Assembly: GCA_030017355.1 (NCBI GenBank)
Contig: JASEIR010000013.1
Location: forward strand, 1-13,679
Reading direction: 5' to 3'
Source: Actinomycetota bacterium
GTDB lineage: Bacteria; Actinomycetota; Aquicultoria; Aquicultorales; Aquicultoraceae
DNA length: 13,679 nucleotides
The notes under the pieces: generated by a model
What the model was told of the DNA's origin: nothing
The model's database searches: none
The model's input: the letters and a program-made list of their open reading frames with translations, nothing else
In this document: positions 1 to 6,785 of the stretch, piece by piece
Layout of the letters: each line of letters opens with the position of its first letter
How positions within the stretch are numbered: position 1 is the stretch's first letter
Program-made: the position numbers and the translations under genes

Positions 1-651
1 AAACTTAGTCTTCCTGATAGCTGGGAAGAATATCTAGCTTGCTTAAGCAAGAAGTTTCGCTGGAATATCCAGTATTACCTACGGCGTTTAAATCGTGATC
101 ATGCAATATCTTTCAGGTTAAGCGAAAAAAGTATAGTAAATCGTGATATCGAGCTTTTCTTCAAACTCCATCAGAAGCGTTTTTTAAGCAAGAAGAAACC
201 GGGTGCATATCTTACTCCAAGCTTTCGAAAATTTCACTTAGAACTAGCTATGGCTCTATCTGAGAACGATTGGCTGCGTCTTTATTTTTTAGAAATAGAT
301 GGTAAGCCCGTAGCTACGCTTTATGGTTTTCAGTTTGCAGACTCATTTTATTATTACCTTGGCGGTTTTGAACCAGATTGGGGATCGCTAAGCGTCTCAA
401 CCGTCTTAATCGCAAAAGCAATTGAGGACTCGATAGCTTCAGGCCTAAATAGTTTTGATTTTTTAAGGGGAGAAGAGCCGTATAAACAAAAGTGGCTAGC
501 TCAACCATTTGTTAACCATAGATTGATAATTAGCGGCTCTGGCAAGAAATCTGAGCTTGCAAGAAAGTTGCTAGTGCTGGAAAACGATTTAACTAAGCGA
601 GCCAAGGGCAAGGTGAGCCAGCTCTCTGCTCCAGGGCCTATATGCATATAA
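1..651 (+). CDS. GNAT acetyltransferase, Acetyltransf_6 / FemAB-like, 5' truncated by window
   Basis: The reading frame is open from base 1 to a TAA at 649-651, so about 216 residues of the C-terminal part are present; the true start lies outside the window. The segment FDFLRGEEPYKQKW near the end is the hallmark of the Acetyltransf_6 (CelD/BcsL, FemAB-like) branch of the GNAT fold, which transfers acyl or aminoacyl groups, often in cell-envelope or exopolysaccharide pathways. An internal ATG at 250 is not a likely start, because protein-like sequence (DSWEEYLACLSKKFRWNIQY) extends upstream of it. The next gene begins about 21 bp downstream on the same strand, so the two are probably co-transcribed. 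The substrate cannot be told from the sequence. The family call is fairly sure, the function is not. Confidence 0.75.
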   Translation, partial: KLSLPDSWEEYLACLSKKFRWNIQYYLRRLNRDHAISFRLSEKSIVNRDIELFFKLHQKRFLSKKKPGAYLTPSFRKFHLELAMALSENDWLRLYFLEIDGKPVATLYGFQFADSFYYYLGGFEPDWGSLSVSTVLIAKAIEDSIASGLNSFDFLRGEEPYKQKWLAQPFVNHRLIISGSGKKSELARKLLVLENDLTKRAKGKVSQLSAPGPICI

Positions 652-672
652 TGTATTGAAACTAGGAGGCAT

Positions 673-1350
673 GTGTTGGGTAAGGTCTTAGTTATTTTTG
701 AGAATGATGATAAAGCAGATGAGCAAAGTTTATCATTGATTACCTGCAAGCTTATTGGTGATAAGATTGACAGCTTAGTATTTGACCCTTTAAAAGGATT
801 TCCAGCTGATTTCCCTAACTCAACAGCTGGGGTTATTGTTGGCGGAGGTCTTCCATCTGTTAATGACCCAAAAGACTGGATTGCCAAAGAAATAAATCTT
901 ATCATGCGGGCAGCATCTCTTAAATTGCCCATACTTGGGATATGTTTTGGCCACCAGCTCATTGCCAAGGCTTTTGGGTCAGAGGTAATAAGAGGTCAGA
1001 GGATGGTTGGTTTTGCCAATATTGTAAAAATTAAGGATAGCCCCATTTTTAATAACCTGCCACGAAGCTGGAGGTCACCAATTTACCACCAAGATAGAGT
1101 TAGTTTTGTACCAGAGGGTTTTGAATTAATTGCAACATCCGATTACTGCGAAATCCAGGCGATGCAGCATTTTAAGTTACCGATTTGGACGGTTCAGTTT
1201 CACCCAGAGATTGACTTTGGTGCAAACCAGTTCTTTGCCGATCCTGTTGAGGAGTGGAACGATGAAGCGGCCTTTGAGAGCGGCCCAAACAAGCAGTTAA
1301 TAGATAATTTTGTTTACTTGTGTCTTGGGAAATTAACGGTGAATCGGTAA
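673..1350 (+). CDS. class I glutamine amidotransferase (GMP synthase-like)
   Basis: A stand-alone class I glutamine amidotransferase of about 225 aa, which would hydrolyse glutamine and hand ammonia to an acceptor or partner. The nucleophile elbow GICFGHQ gives Cys91, and QFHPEI gives His177 and Glu179, completing the Cys-His-Glu triad. A glycine-rich VGGGLPSVND segment near residue 56 is typical of the COG0518 type. AGGAGG lies at 664-669. GTG at 673 is only 3 nt from it, so TTG at 676 (6 nt) is an equally good start; ATG at 671 is out of frame. The gene sits just behind the GNAT gene, which suggests a shared envelope or small-molecule pathway, but this is inference. Its last codons are part of an 8-nt tandem repeat that includes the stop codon. 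No synthetase partner domain is present. Confidence 0.85.
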   Translation: MLGKVLVIFENDDKADEQSLSLITCKLIGDKIDSLVFDPLKGFPADFPNSTAGVIVGGGLPSVNDPKDWIAKEINLIMRAASLKLPILGICFGHQLIAKAFGSEVIRGQRMVGFANIVKIKDSPIFNNLPRSWRSPIYHQDRVSFVPEGFELIATSDYCEIQAMQHFKLPIWTVQFHPEIDFGANQFFADPVEEWNDEAAFESGPNKQLIDNFVYLCLGKLTVNR

Positions 1351-1371
1351 GTGGGTGAATAGGTGAATCGG
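1338..1371 (+). repeat. 8-nt tandem repeat, four copies, spanning the amidotransferase stop codon
   Basis: Four consecutive 8-mers are visible: GGTGAATC, GGTAAGTG, GGTGAATA, GGTGAATC, then GG. The TAA stop of the upstream gene (1348-1350) lies inside the second copy. The last residues Val-Asn-Arg are therefore encoded by the repeat. Confidence 0.8.
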
Positions 1372-1376
1372 AAGAA

Positions 1377-1404
1377 CGACCACCGACCACAGACCGCCGA
1401 CCGC
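1377..1404 (+). repeat. 7-nt tandem repeat, four copies
   Basis: Four consecutive heptamers: CGACCAC, CGACCAC, AGACCGC, CGACCGC. It is C-rich on the plus strand and starts 6 nt after the 8-nt repeat. The rest of the gap (1405-1633) holds no gene that I can support. Confidence 0.7.
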
Positions 1405-1633
1405 TGCTAGGAAAAGGCGACGTTAATCAAAGCAGTAGGTGGGCGCTAAATCCTACCTCATCGTAAATATTTGTGTACTTGATATAGAGCCTATGCCAAC
1501 CAAGCCTTAGCCAAGATAACAAAAGATCCCTAAGTGATTCTTGCTATGAATAGCGTGCATCTGGTGCTAGTGTATCTATATAAGTTTGCAGTATCAATAC
1601 ATAACAAACATTTGCAATACCAGAGGAGGAGAA

Positions 1634-2035
1634 ATGCGTAAAGTAACTATAATGTCACTATTCTTAACCTTTTTACTGGTTGCTGGCTTATTCTTTGCTT
1701 ATACTTACTTCTTCTCTGACAATGCCAAAGATAGTTGTATCTGGCAAAGGGTCGTAGAAAATAAGCTGGTTAAGAAGGACGTACAGCGCATAGAGGTAAA
1801 GTCTTACAGCAAAACCTTAAAGGTTCCGCCCTCTAAATATGAGTTCGTAATTAGTGAGCTTAAGCAGGCAAGGTTCTATAAGAGTAACAGTGAAAAGTTC
1901 GGGCCAACACCAGAAACAAGTATTTTCATATACTATAGAAATAACTCATATACCTGGTTTAATTACTGGGGAGGTAACGGCATATTTGAACATTCTGAAG
2001 ACATTAATGGAGAGCATCGCCAATGGTTACAATAA
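1634..2035 (+). CDS. small membrane-anchored protein of unknown function
   Basis: A 133-aa protein I do not recognise. ATG at 1634 follows AGGAGGAG at 1623-1630 and is preferred over an upstream in-frame ATG at 1586, which has no comparable site. Residues 5-26 form one hydrophobic helix (SLFLTFLLVAGLFFAYTYFF) that could be a signal anchor, with the rest outside the membrane. The outer part is rich in aromatic residues (SIFIYYRN, WFNYWGG). The last residues (from about 2004) lie opposite a minus-strand gene remnant, so the natural C-terminus may have been replaced by a rearrangement. Possibly real and expressed, but without a known family. Confidence 0.55.
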   Translation: MRKVTIMSLFLTFLLVAGLFFAYTYFFSDNAKDSCIWQRVVENKLVKKDVQRIEVKSYSKTLKVPPSKYEFVISELKQARFYKSNSEKFGPTPETSIFIYYRNNSYTWFNYWGGNGIFEHSEDINGEHRQWLQ

Positions 2036-2315
2036 TTCTAGAAACGCCGTAAACCGGCCTACTATTAACAGTTGGGTAGATCCAAACGTCTTTAGCGATC
2101 GTTCTTAGATCCCCCTGTAACGGGTCGCCCGTTATTGCAGATCTCACTTTAATAGTGTCAAATCTTTCAGGCAGTAGTCCTTTGCCTTTTAAAAAATTCA
2201 ATGCCCGTGTTTTAGCTTCTTCATCGCTTGGCATATTCCTTGCCACATCTAAATTATAAAGCCTGTCTCTTTTTACATAGCTAAAGAAACCCGTATCCTT
2301 GTTCACTAAAATTTT
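2004..2315 (-). pseudogene. remnant of a secreted-type protein gene (frame B), truncated at both ends
   Basis: Read on the minus strand, this stretch gives about 100 residues that look like genuine protein, including SYVKRDRLYNLDVARN, DEEAKTRALNFLKGKGLLPE and SRPVYGVSRIIVTIGD. Regular spacing of charged and hydrophobic residues and the LPE...PVYG...ITVxIGD pattern resemble lipoprotein or propeptide-like extracytoplasmic domains. No start codon with a ribosome binding site precedes it; the longer open frame beyond 2315 is the antisense of other sequence. It stops abruptly after GDALH, opposite the end of the plus-strand membrane protein. I read it as a decayed gene fragment. It could also be a chance open frame, though its composition argues against that. 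Confidence 0.45.
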
Positions 2316-2334
2316 GAAGAAAGAGAGGGTTCTT

Positions 2335-2466
2335 TCAAGGTTCAAAAATTTTGCCTTCCAATTCTGTTGAGAGATCAACCTCACCTTCAGCGCCATCATT
2401 AGAAGCAAGCCAAACTCTATAGTCTTGATATATTTTGCCTTGATTACCCACGATATAATTTGCTCA
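2335..2466 (-). pseudogene. second remnant on the minus strand (frame A), C-terminal fragment
   Basis: In another minus-strand frame, bases 2466 to 2335 read as about 43 residues containing NYIVGNQGKIYQDYRVWLAS, then GEVDLSTELEGKIFEP, then TGA. A TGA lies just upstream of it in the same frame, so it cannot be a gene by itself. The pattern VWLxSNDGxxGEVDLSxxLEGK looks like a beta-rich extracytoplasmic domain. Together with the fragment at 2004-2315 it makes this gap a graveyard of one or two genes. The remaining bases of the 2036-2556 gap hold the promoter region of the toxin-antitoxin pair. Confidence 0.4.
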
Positions 2467-2479
2467 GTTGGCAGATTTA

Positions 2480-2508
2480 TTGACACGATATTGGATATGA
2501 TATACAGT
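2480..2508 (+). promoter_or_regulatory. promoter of the RHH/PIN toxin-antitoxin operon with GATAT repeats
   Basis: A perfect -35 TTGACA (2480-2485) is followed 17 bp later by TACAGT (2503-2508), a weaker -10 that keeps its key first, second and last bases. GATAT occurs at 2487-2491, 2494-2498 and 2499-2503, between the two boxes. Ribbon-helix-helix antitoxins commonly bind such short repeats to repress their own operon, so this may be the operator. The start codon of the antitoxin lies about 49 bp downstream of the -10. Confidence 0.5.
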
Positions 2509-2556
2509 AAGACTGAGTAACAAACATGATTATTCATTAGGTCATAGGAGGTGTTG

Positions 2557-2811
2557 ATGTTGGGAAGAACCACAAAAACCATTACTATATCTTTACCCCC
2601 TAAAGTGGCAAAAGAGGTAGATAGATTAGCCAAAGCAGAAAAGAAAACCAAGAGCCAGCTTTTTAGGGATATGATTGCCGTTTATGAAGAATACGTTGCC
2701 GAGAGGGAATGGCAGGAGCTAAGACGTTTCGGAGACAAAACGGCAAAGAAACTGGGTATTGCCTCGGAAGAAGACGTATATCGCATTATCAACGAGGTAA
2801 AAGGTGCATAA
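2557..2811 (+). CDS. ribbon-helix-helix antitoxin (CopG/RHH family)
   Basis: An 84-aa protein with an N-terminal ribbon-helix-helix fold: the strand TKTITISLPP followed by the helices VAKEVDRLAKAE and SQLFRDMIAVYEEYV. This is the layout of CopG-type DNA-binding antitoxins. ATG at 2557 lies 5 nt after AGGAGG (2546-2551); the in-frame GTG at 2551 overlaps that site and is unlikely. The C-terminal part (REWQELRRFGDKTAKKLGI..) would wrap around and inhibit the toxin. Its end overlaps the start of the PIN gene by 8 nt, so translation is coupled. It probably represses its own promoter, directly upstream. Function as an antitoxin is inferred from the fold and the neighbour. Confidence 0.85.
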   Translation: MLGRTTKTITISLPPKVAKEVDRLAKAEKKTKSQLFRDMIAVYEEYVAEREWQELRRFGDKTAKKLGIASEEDVYRIINEVKGA

Positions 2812-3217
2812 GGCTGTATTTGACTCAAATGTTTATATTTCAGCTATCGTCTACGGCGGCAAACCTGAAGATCTAGTCAGGCTATGTTATGGCCGAAACA
2901 AACAGATTGAACTCTACTGCTCCGCTCCTATCCTCAAAGAAACCGCTGATGTCTTATCCTCGGAGAAGTTTGGTTGGACTGAGCAACAAATCGTTAAGGC
3001 TATCCGCTATATAGCCCGGATCTCCGAGATCGTAGAACCAAAATCAAAGCTATCAATTCTTGCTGACGAAGCTGATAATCGCATCTTGGAATGCGCTATT
3101 GCGGCTAAAGCTAATTTTATAGTCTCCGGCGACAAACATCTTCTTAATCTGAGATCCTACGAAAATATCAAGATCCTCAAGCCGGCAAAGATGATAGAGT
3201 TCTTCGAGAAAAATTGA
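2804..3217 (+). CDS. PIN-domain toxin, putative ribonuclease (PIN_3 / TIGR00305-like)
   Basis: A 137-aa single PIN domain, the usual length for a toxin of this class. Acidic residues expected to bind metal are visible: Asp7 in VFDSNVYISA, Glu46 in ILKETADVL, Asp91 in DEADNRILECA and Asp110 in VSGDKHLL. PIN toxins are Mg-dependent RNases that cut tRNA, rRNA or mRNA when freed from the antitoxin. The start is GTG at 2804, inside the last codons of the antitoxin, which fixes both frames. No active-site residue seems to be missing, so the module looks intact. It lies beside decayed gene remnants, in keeping with an accessory, transferable module. The target RNA cannot be predicted. Confidence 0.88.
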   Translation: MHKAVFDSNVYISAIVYGGKPEDLVRLCYGRNKQIELYCSAPILKETADVLSSEKFGWTEQQIVKAIRYIARISEIVEPKSKLSILADEADNRILECAIAAKANFIVSGDKHLLNLRSYENIKILKPAKMIEFFEKN

Positions 3218-3333
3218 GCGGTGCCTTGCGCTAGAGCTACTTGATCTTGAAGGTTATAACGAAGAAACTTCGAGCGACTTGTCTTGAAATTTAAAACTTT
3301 ACACCGCGCCCTTCGTTCATGAATCCGCTATCG

Positions 3334-3389
3334 CCCCTGAACCCCCGGATCCTCCAAGCTGAGCTACGCTCTGGCCCCTGGACCCTGAT
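3334..3389 (+). repeat. degenerate 7-nt-period C-rich repeat
   Basis: Two runs with 7-nt period: CCCCTGA, ACCCCCG, GATCCTC (3334-3354) and TGGCCCC, TGGACCC, TGATC (3372-3390). The second ends directly against the stop codon of the BON gene on the other strand. The rest of the 3218-3390 gap shows only a short CGAAG/CTTCG dyad (3260-3272) without a T tract. Confidence 0.55.
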
Positions 3390-3390
3390 C

Positions 3391-4275
3391 TTACGCTGCC
3401 TTGGGCTCAATATGGAAGCCAACTACGAGGTCATTTTGGACATAGCGCACACCCAGTATCGAGGAAGCGACTTCGCGTGCCCTATCTCTTTGCTTAATGC
3501 TATCTACTGTTCCATCCAAATAAACAACGCCATCAAGGACGTTAACTCGAACATTGGCTAAGTTTATTTTATCCGCTTCGAGAGCTTCTATTACTTCGTT
3601 TTCTATTGCCAAATCAAAGCTGGTAGGCTGCCTGCTTACATTTAAATTGTTTATAACGCCTATCACACCAGGCATATCCTTTGCAATGTTGCTAGCTTGA
3701 ATCCTCTGATCTATACGCTGAACATCTCCATACAAACTCACGATACCTTTTTTTGCCGTTACATCAATAAAAGCAGCTACCTCCGGCATCATTGCGTTTA
3801 GCGCCTGTTCAACCTCATCGACGAGGTCAATGTCGCTAATTGATACTTCTGGTCTTATCTTAACCTCGGAAACAACATCCTTAACTCCTGGAGATTCGGC
3901 TATTATTTCAGCCACTTTGGAGACTTTAGAGATGCTATCGCTATGACCTTTAAGGTAAGCAACTCCTTCGACAACTCGCTCAACTCCTATATCGTGAGCA
4001 AGGTCCGGATATTTGGCAATAGCTTTTCGAGCTGATTTTAACACCTCTTCGTCCTCAATAACTTTTGTAGATTCAATGACGATGTCATTTTCAAGCTGTA
4101 TAGGAGCAATATTTTTTGCTATTTCTTCAGCCAACTCTCTTTCTTCAAGCGTGCTAACAACGCCAGTTAATCTTACATGCCGTTCATTGACCTCAACATC
4201 AATCTTGCCGCTGATTCTAGGGTCTTGCGCAATTGCTTGCTCAATTTCTTCCCTGAGACGGGCTTGCTCTTGCAT
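3391..4275 (-). CDS. cytosolic protein with four tandem BON domains
   Basis: A 294-aa protein built of four BON repeats, at about residues 6-68, 76-142, 150-214 and 223-286. Each carries the helix-strand pattern and the central glycine of the family (VRLTG38, AYLKG110, VSLYG183, VYLDG255). BON domains bind lipids or act as adaptor modules, classically in periplasmic proteins such as OsmY. Here the protein starts MQEQARLREEIEQ with no signal peptide or membrane helix, so a cytosolic location is inferred. ATG at 4275 is preceded on its strand by GGAGGTG. It is divergent from the kinase gene, with 129 bp between, so the two may share control. Domain content is confident, role unknown. Confidence 0.88.
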   Translation of the reverse strand: MQEQARLREEIEQAIAQDPRISGKIDVEVNERHVRLTGVVSTLEERELAEEIAKNIAPIQLENDIVIESTKVIEDEEVLKSARKAIAKYPDLAHDIGVERVVEGVAYLKGHSDSISKVSKVAEIIAESPGVKDVVSEVKIRPEVSISDIDLVDEVEQALNAMMPEVAAFIDVTAKKGIVSLYGDVQRIDQRIQASNIAKDMPGVIGVINNLNVSRQPTSFDLAIENEVIEALEADKINLANVRVNVLDGVVYLDGTVDSIKQRDRAREVASSILGVRYVQNDLVVGFHIEPKAA

Positions 4276-4344
4276 AAATTCACCTCCAGCAGTGGTATTA
4301 TTCCCAGACAGTTTGAGATATATCGGGCAAACCTATATTGATGC

Positions 4345-4374
4345 GTTACATAGCCATATGGCTGGGTGTAAAAT
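4345..4374 (+). promoter_or_regulatory. kinase promoter with a 12-bp palindrome in the spacer
   Basis: GTTACA (4345-4350; 4 of 6 matches) and TAAAAT (4369-4374; 5 of 6) are 18 bp apart. The spacer contains AGCCATATGGCT (4352-4363), a perfect 12-bp palindrome well placed for a repressor that blocks RNA polymerase. The boxes are moderate, the palindrome is certain. It may also affect the divergent BON gene, whose own promoter I could not fix. Confidence 0.45.
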
Positions 4375-4404
4375 AGTCACAGGGTTTGCAGCTGAAGGAG
4401 AGAG

Positions 4405-5991
4405 ATGCAGGGGCTGGTCATCAAGAATCGTTACAGGATAGACAGCATTATTGGACGAGGTGGGACCGCCATGGTCTATAATGCCTTTGACCTTGACCTT
4501 CATCGCCGAGTAGCTGTAAAAATCCTCCATCGCCATCTTATGCATAACTCCCATTTCGTAGAGCGCTTTAAGAGAGAAGCCCGAGCTGCAGCCAATTTGG
4601 TTCATCCAAATATAGTGAGCATCTACGATACTGGATATTCTGCTGGCACCTATTTTATTGTTATGGAGCATGCGCGGGGTAAGACTTTGAAGCAAATCAT
4701 AAGCGAGAGAGCACCAATTCCAGTTAATGAGGCAGTCGATATTGTAAGACAAATAGCAAACGCGCTTGGCCATGCCCATAGTAAAGGCGTAATCCACAGA
4801 GACATAAAGCCTCAAAATATATTAGTTAACGAGGAAGGTATTGTTAAAGTAACTGATTTTGGTATAGCAAGAGCTCTTGACCTGCCATCTATGACCCTGA
4901 CAGGAAAAGTTTTGGGTACCGCTCGATATATATCTCCTGAGCAGGCAAAAGGCCAACCTGCCGATCGAAGATCAGATATCTATTCCCTTGGAATAATTTT
5001 TTATGAGTTGTTAACAGGATATGCGCCGTTTGAAGGGGATAGTTCGATTGATTTGATGGAAAAACATATAGCAAAAAGCCCGGCAAGACCGCGTAGTCTA
5101 AATCCAAATATACCTCCTGCCCTTGAAATAGTTATCGACAAGTTGTTAAAAAAAGATCCAAATGCAAGATTTCAAGATATTGAAAGCCTTATAGACACCC
5201 TCTCTCTCTGGGATTCGCTAGAAAAGCAAGACCTCTTGCTCTCTAGCCTTCCATCAAGAACTGAGTTAAGACATAGGAGAATGGCAAAAGCCAGCAAAAG
5301 TACAACAGATAAATCAAATCCTAAGAGGCAGGCAAAAGAAGGTAAAGTTGGGTTCAAGAAAGCAGTAGAGCAAAGATATGCCTCTTTTATCTTAAAGATG
5401 GCGATAAGAGCAGTAGTAAGAGCGGCGGCGTGTGCCGGAATAGTAATTGCAATTTTAGCCTCTTATCCGTTACATCTTGATGAATGGGATGTTAAAACAT
5501 TCTTACAGAAATATGGCGGCAGAGTGGCAGGGTTAGGTATTTTTGCAGGGGAGCAAGTTGGCTTGTTGAGCCCAGTTGAAGCAATTGACTATGACCCGGA
5601 CGGGAATGGGGACGAGAGCCCGGATTTGGTGGGTTACGCTATTGATGGCGATAAGAATACAGCATGGTCGACCGAAAGCTATAAATCATCTATTTTTGGT
5701 GGCTTGAAAAGCGGTGTGGGGATATATATCAATTACGGCAAGCCTGTTTATGTAATGAGAATGTTTATTAGCTCATCCGGCGGTTGGGAGGGGGCAATTA
5801 AAGGCTCTAATGATGTTCTAAACTGGAAAACAATAAAGAATATAAAGAATGCTGCCAAAGAAATGTCGCTTGAGATAAATGAAGGTAGGTACAAGTATTA
5901 CTTAATCTGGCTCAGTAGGTTGCCAGATACAGAAAGCGGTATACACAGATGTAGGATTTATGAAGTAAAAGCTTATGGAGCGGTTTATTAG
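4405..5991 (+). CDS. transmembrane Ser/Thr protein kinase, PknB-like, with external discoidin-like domain
   Basis: A 528-aa receptor-like kinase. The catalytic domain (about 9-268) has the glycine loop GRGGTAMVY (17-25), Lys39 in VAVKIL, Glu58, HRDIKPQN with catalytic Asp133 and Asn138, and DFG with Asp151. All key residues are intact, so it should be active. A basic linker (about 285-332) leads to one membrane helix (about 333-353). Outside follows DPDGNGDE (397-404), like a calcium loop, then a galactose-binding/discoidin-like fold (VGYAIDGDKNTAWSTESY and on) similar to the external domain of mycobacterial MviN. PASTA repeats, usual in PknB, are absent. ATG at 4405 follows GAAGGAGAG. It probably senses a wall or sugar ligand and phosphorylates cytosolic targets; the adjacent BON protein is a candidate partner. 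Confidence 0.9.
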   Translation: MQGLVIKNRYRIDSIIGRGGTAMVYNAFDLDLHRRVAVKILHRHLMHNSHFVERFKREARAAANLVHPNIVSIYDTGYSAGTYFIVMEHARGKTLKQIISERAPIPVNEAVDIVRQIANALGHAHSKGVIHRDIKPQNILVNEEGIVKVTDFGIARALDLPSMTLTGKVLGTARYISPEQAKGQPADRRSDIYSLGIIFYELLTGYAPFEGDSSIDLMEKHIAKSPARPRSLNPNIPPALEIVIDKLLKKDPNARFQDIESLIDTLSLWDSLEKQDLLLSSLPSRTELRHRRMAKASKSTTDKSNPKRQAKEGKVGFKKAVEQRYASFILKMAIRAVVRAAACAGIVIAILASYPLHLDEWDVKTFLQKYGGRVAGLGIFAGEQVGLLSPVEAIDYDPDGNGDESPDLVGYAIDGDKNTAWSTESYKSSIFGGLKSGVGIYINYGKPVYVMRMFISSSGGWEGAIKGSNDVLNWKTIKNIKNAAKEMSLEINEGRYKYYLIWLSRLPDTESGIHRCRIYEVKAYGAVY

Positions 5992-6055
5992 GAGCTTGTT
6001 TGGCAGAATAAGCGAGGTCTGAAGTCTATTTGTTTTAGCAAAATTGATTGTTTTT

Positions 6056-6064
6056 TGGTATAAT
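6056..6064 (+). promoter_or_regulatory. extended -10 promoter upstream of the HNH gene
   Basis: TGG followed by a perfect TATAAT (6059-6064) makes a TGn extended -10 element. No good -35 lies at the right distance, as expected for this class. Transcription would start near 6071 and leave a leader of about 90 nt that contains TAGTTGTT twice (6094-6101, 6108-6115) at a 14-nt period. Confidence 0.5.
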
Positions 6065-6162
6065 TTCATCAAAGTTTTGTAGATGGGCAGGGTTAGTTGT
6101 TGCCGACTAGTTGTTAATTAAGTTGGTAACAAAAGGAAAGATTTTGATGGACTGTGGTGTTT

Positions 6163-6705
6163 ATGGCGCAGACACTAATACTAAATGCAAGCACCGAGCC
6201 TCTTACTTTTGTATCAGCAAGAAGAGCCCTAGTTCTTGTTCTTAAAGAAAAAGCAGAAATAGTTGAAGCGCATGTGAGCATGCGAATTAGAAGCGAAAAA
6301 AGGGAATTTCCTTACCCACTTGTAATTAGGCTGGTGCAGTACGTAGAAATTCCAAGACGTTTTCGTTCAGTTGTTAGCAATGCTGTTCTCTTTGCCCGCG
6401 ATCATTATACCTGTCAGTATTGCGGAAGACATAAGAGAGAGCTTAAGAAAAAGGAACGCCTAACAAGAGAGCATGTGAAGCCAATTTCAAGGGGTGGAAC
6501 GGACACTTGGGATAATGTGACTACAGCTTGCTCAACATGCAACCATAAGAAGGGCGATAAGCTGCCGTATGAGGCCAAGATGTATCCAAGAACAACACCC
6601 TTTGAACCGCGCTATATTGCACTTATTCTACTTAGCGAATCTGTACATGAAAAGCAGCGCCCGTATATTGAGCCGTTCATTAAAGGTGCTCTACAGGCAG
6701 GTTAA
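6163..6705 (+). CDS. HNH endonuclease family protein
   Basis: An HNH nuclease of about 180 aa. The N-terminal segment MAQTLILNASTEPLTFVSARR matches the conserved opening of a widespread family of stand-alone bacterial HNH proteins, and for that reason ATG 6163 is chosen over in-frame GTGs at 6154 and 6157; none has a convincing ribosome binding site. The nuclease core has CQYC (84-87), the REHVKPISRGG stretch with catalytic His104, Asn118, then CSTCNHKKG with Cys123, Cys126 and His128. The four cysteines would hold a structural zinc. It is a single-gene unit between its own promoter and a strong terminator. The role (DNA processing, repair or defence) cannot be told, and no methylase or phage genes are nearby. 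Confidence 0.85.
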   Translation: MAQTLILNASTEPLTFVSARRALVLVLKEKAEIVEAHVSMRIRSEKREFPYPLVIRLVQYVEIPRRFRSVVSNAVLFARDHYTCQYCGRHKRELKKKERLTREHVKPISRGGTDTWDNVTTACSTCNHKKGDKLPYEAKMYPRTTPFEPRYIALILLSESVHEKQRPYIEPFIKGALQAG

Positions 6706-6731
6706 AGTTGGCTTTCAAGGGTTAATCTCTT

Positions 6732-6765
6732 ATTAGGCTGGGGCTTTTATCTCCAGCCTAATTTT
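6732..6765 (+). terminator. intrinsic terminator after the HNH gene, just before acyP
   Basis: ATTAGGCTGGGG (6732-6743) pairs with CTCCAGCCTAAT (6751-6762), a 12-bp stem with one G-T pair and a 7-nt loop, followed by TTTT. It ends only 20 nt before the TTG start of the acylphosphatase, so it could act as an attenuator for the downstream operon. Confidence 0.8.
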
Positions 6766-6785
6766 GCGTATCAGGAGGGGTTTAA

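Noticed and set aside
501..968. 155-aa open frame on the minus strand
   Set aside because: It is antisense to the GNAT end and the amidotransferase, has no ribosome binding site and no recognisable motif.
1338..1404. CRISPR-like array
   Set aside because: Units are only 7-8 nt and directly adjacent, with no spacers and no cas genes.
1586..1633. Upstream ATG that would lengthen the small membrane protein by 16 residues
   Set aside because: The ATG at 1634 has a strong AGGAGGAG site and puts the hydrophobic anchor at the N-terminus; the upstream one has neither.
4333..4815. 160-aa open frame on the minus strand
   Set aside because: It lies opposite the intact kinase domain and the divergent promoter; composition is that of a shadow frame.
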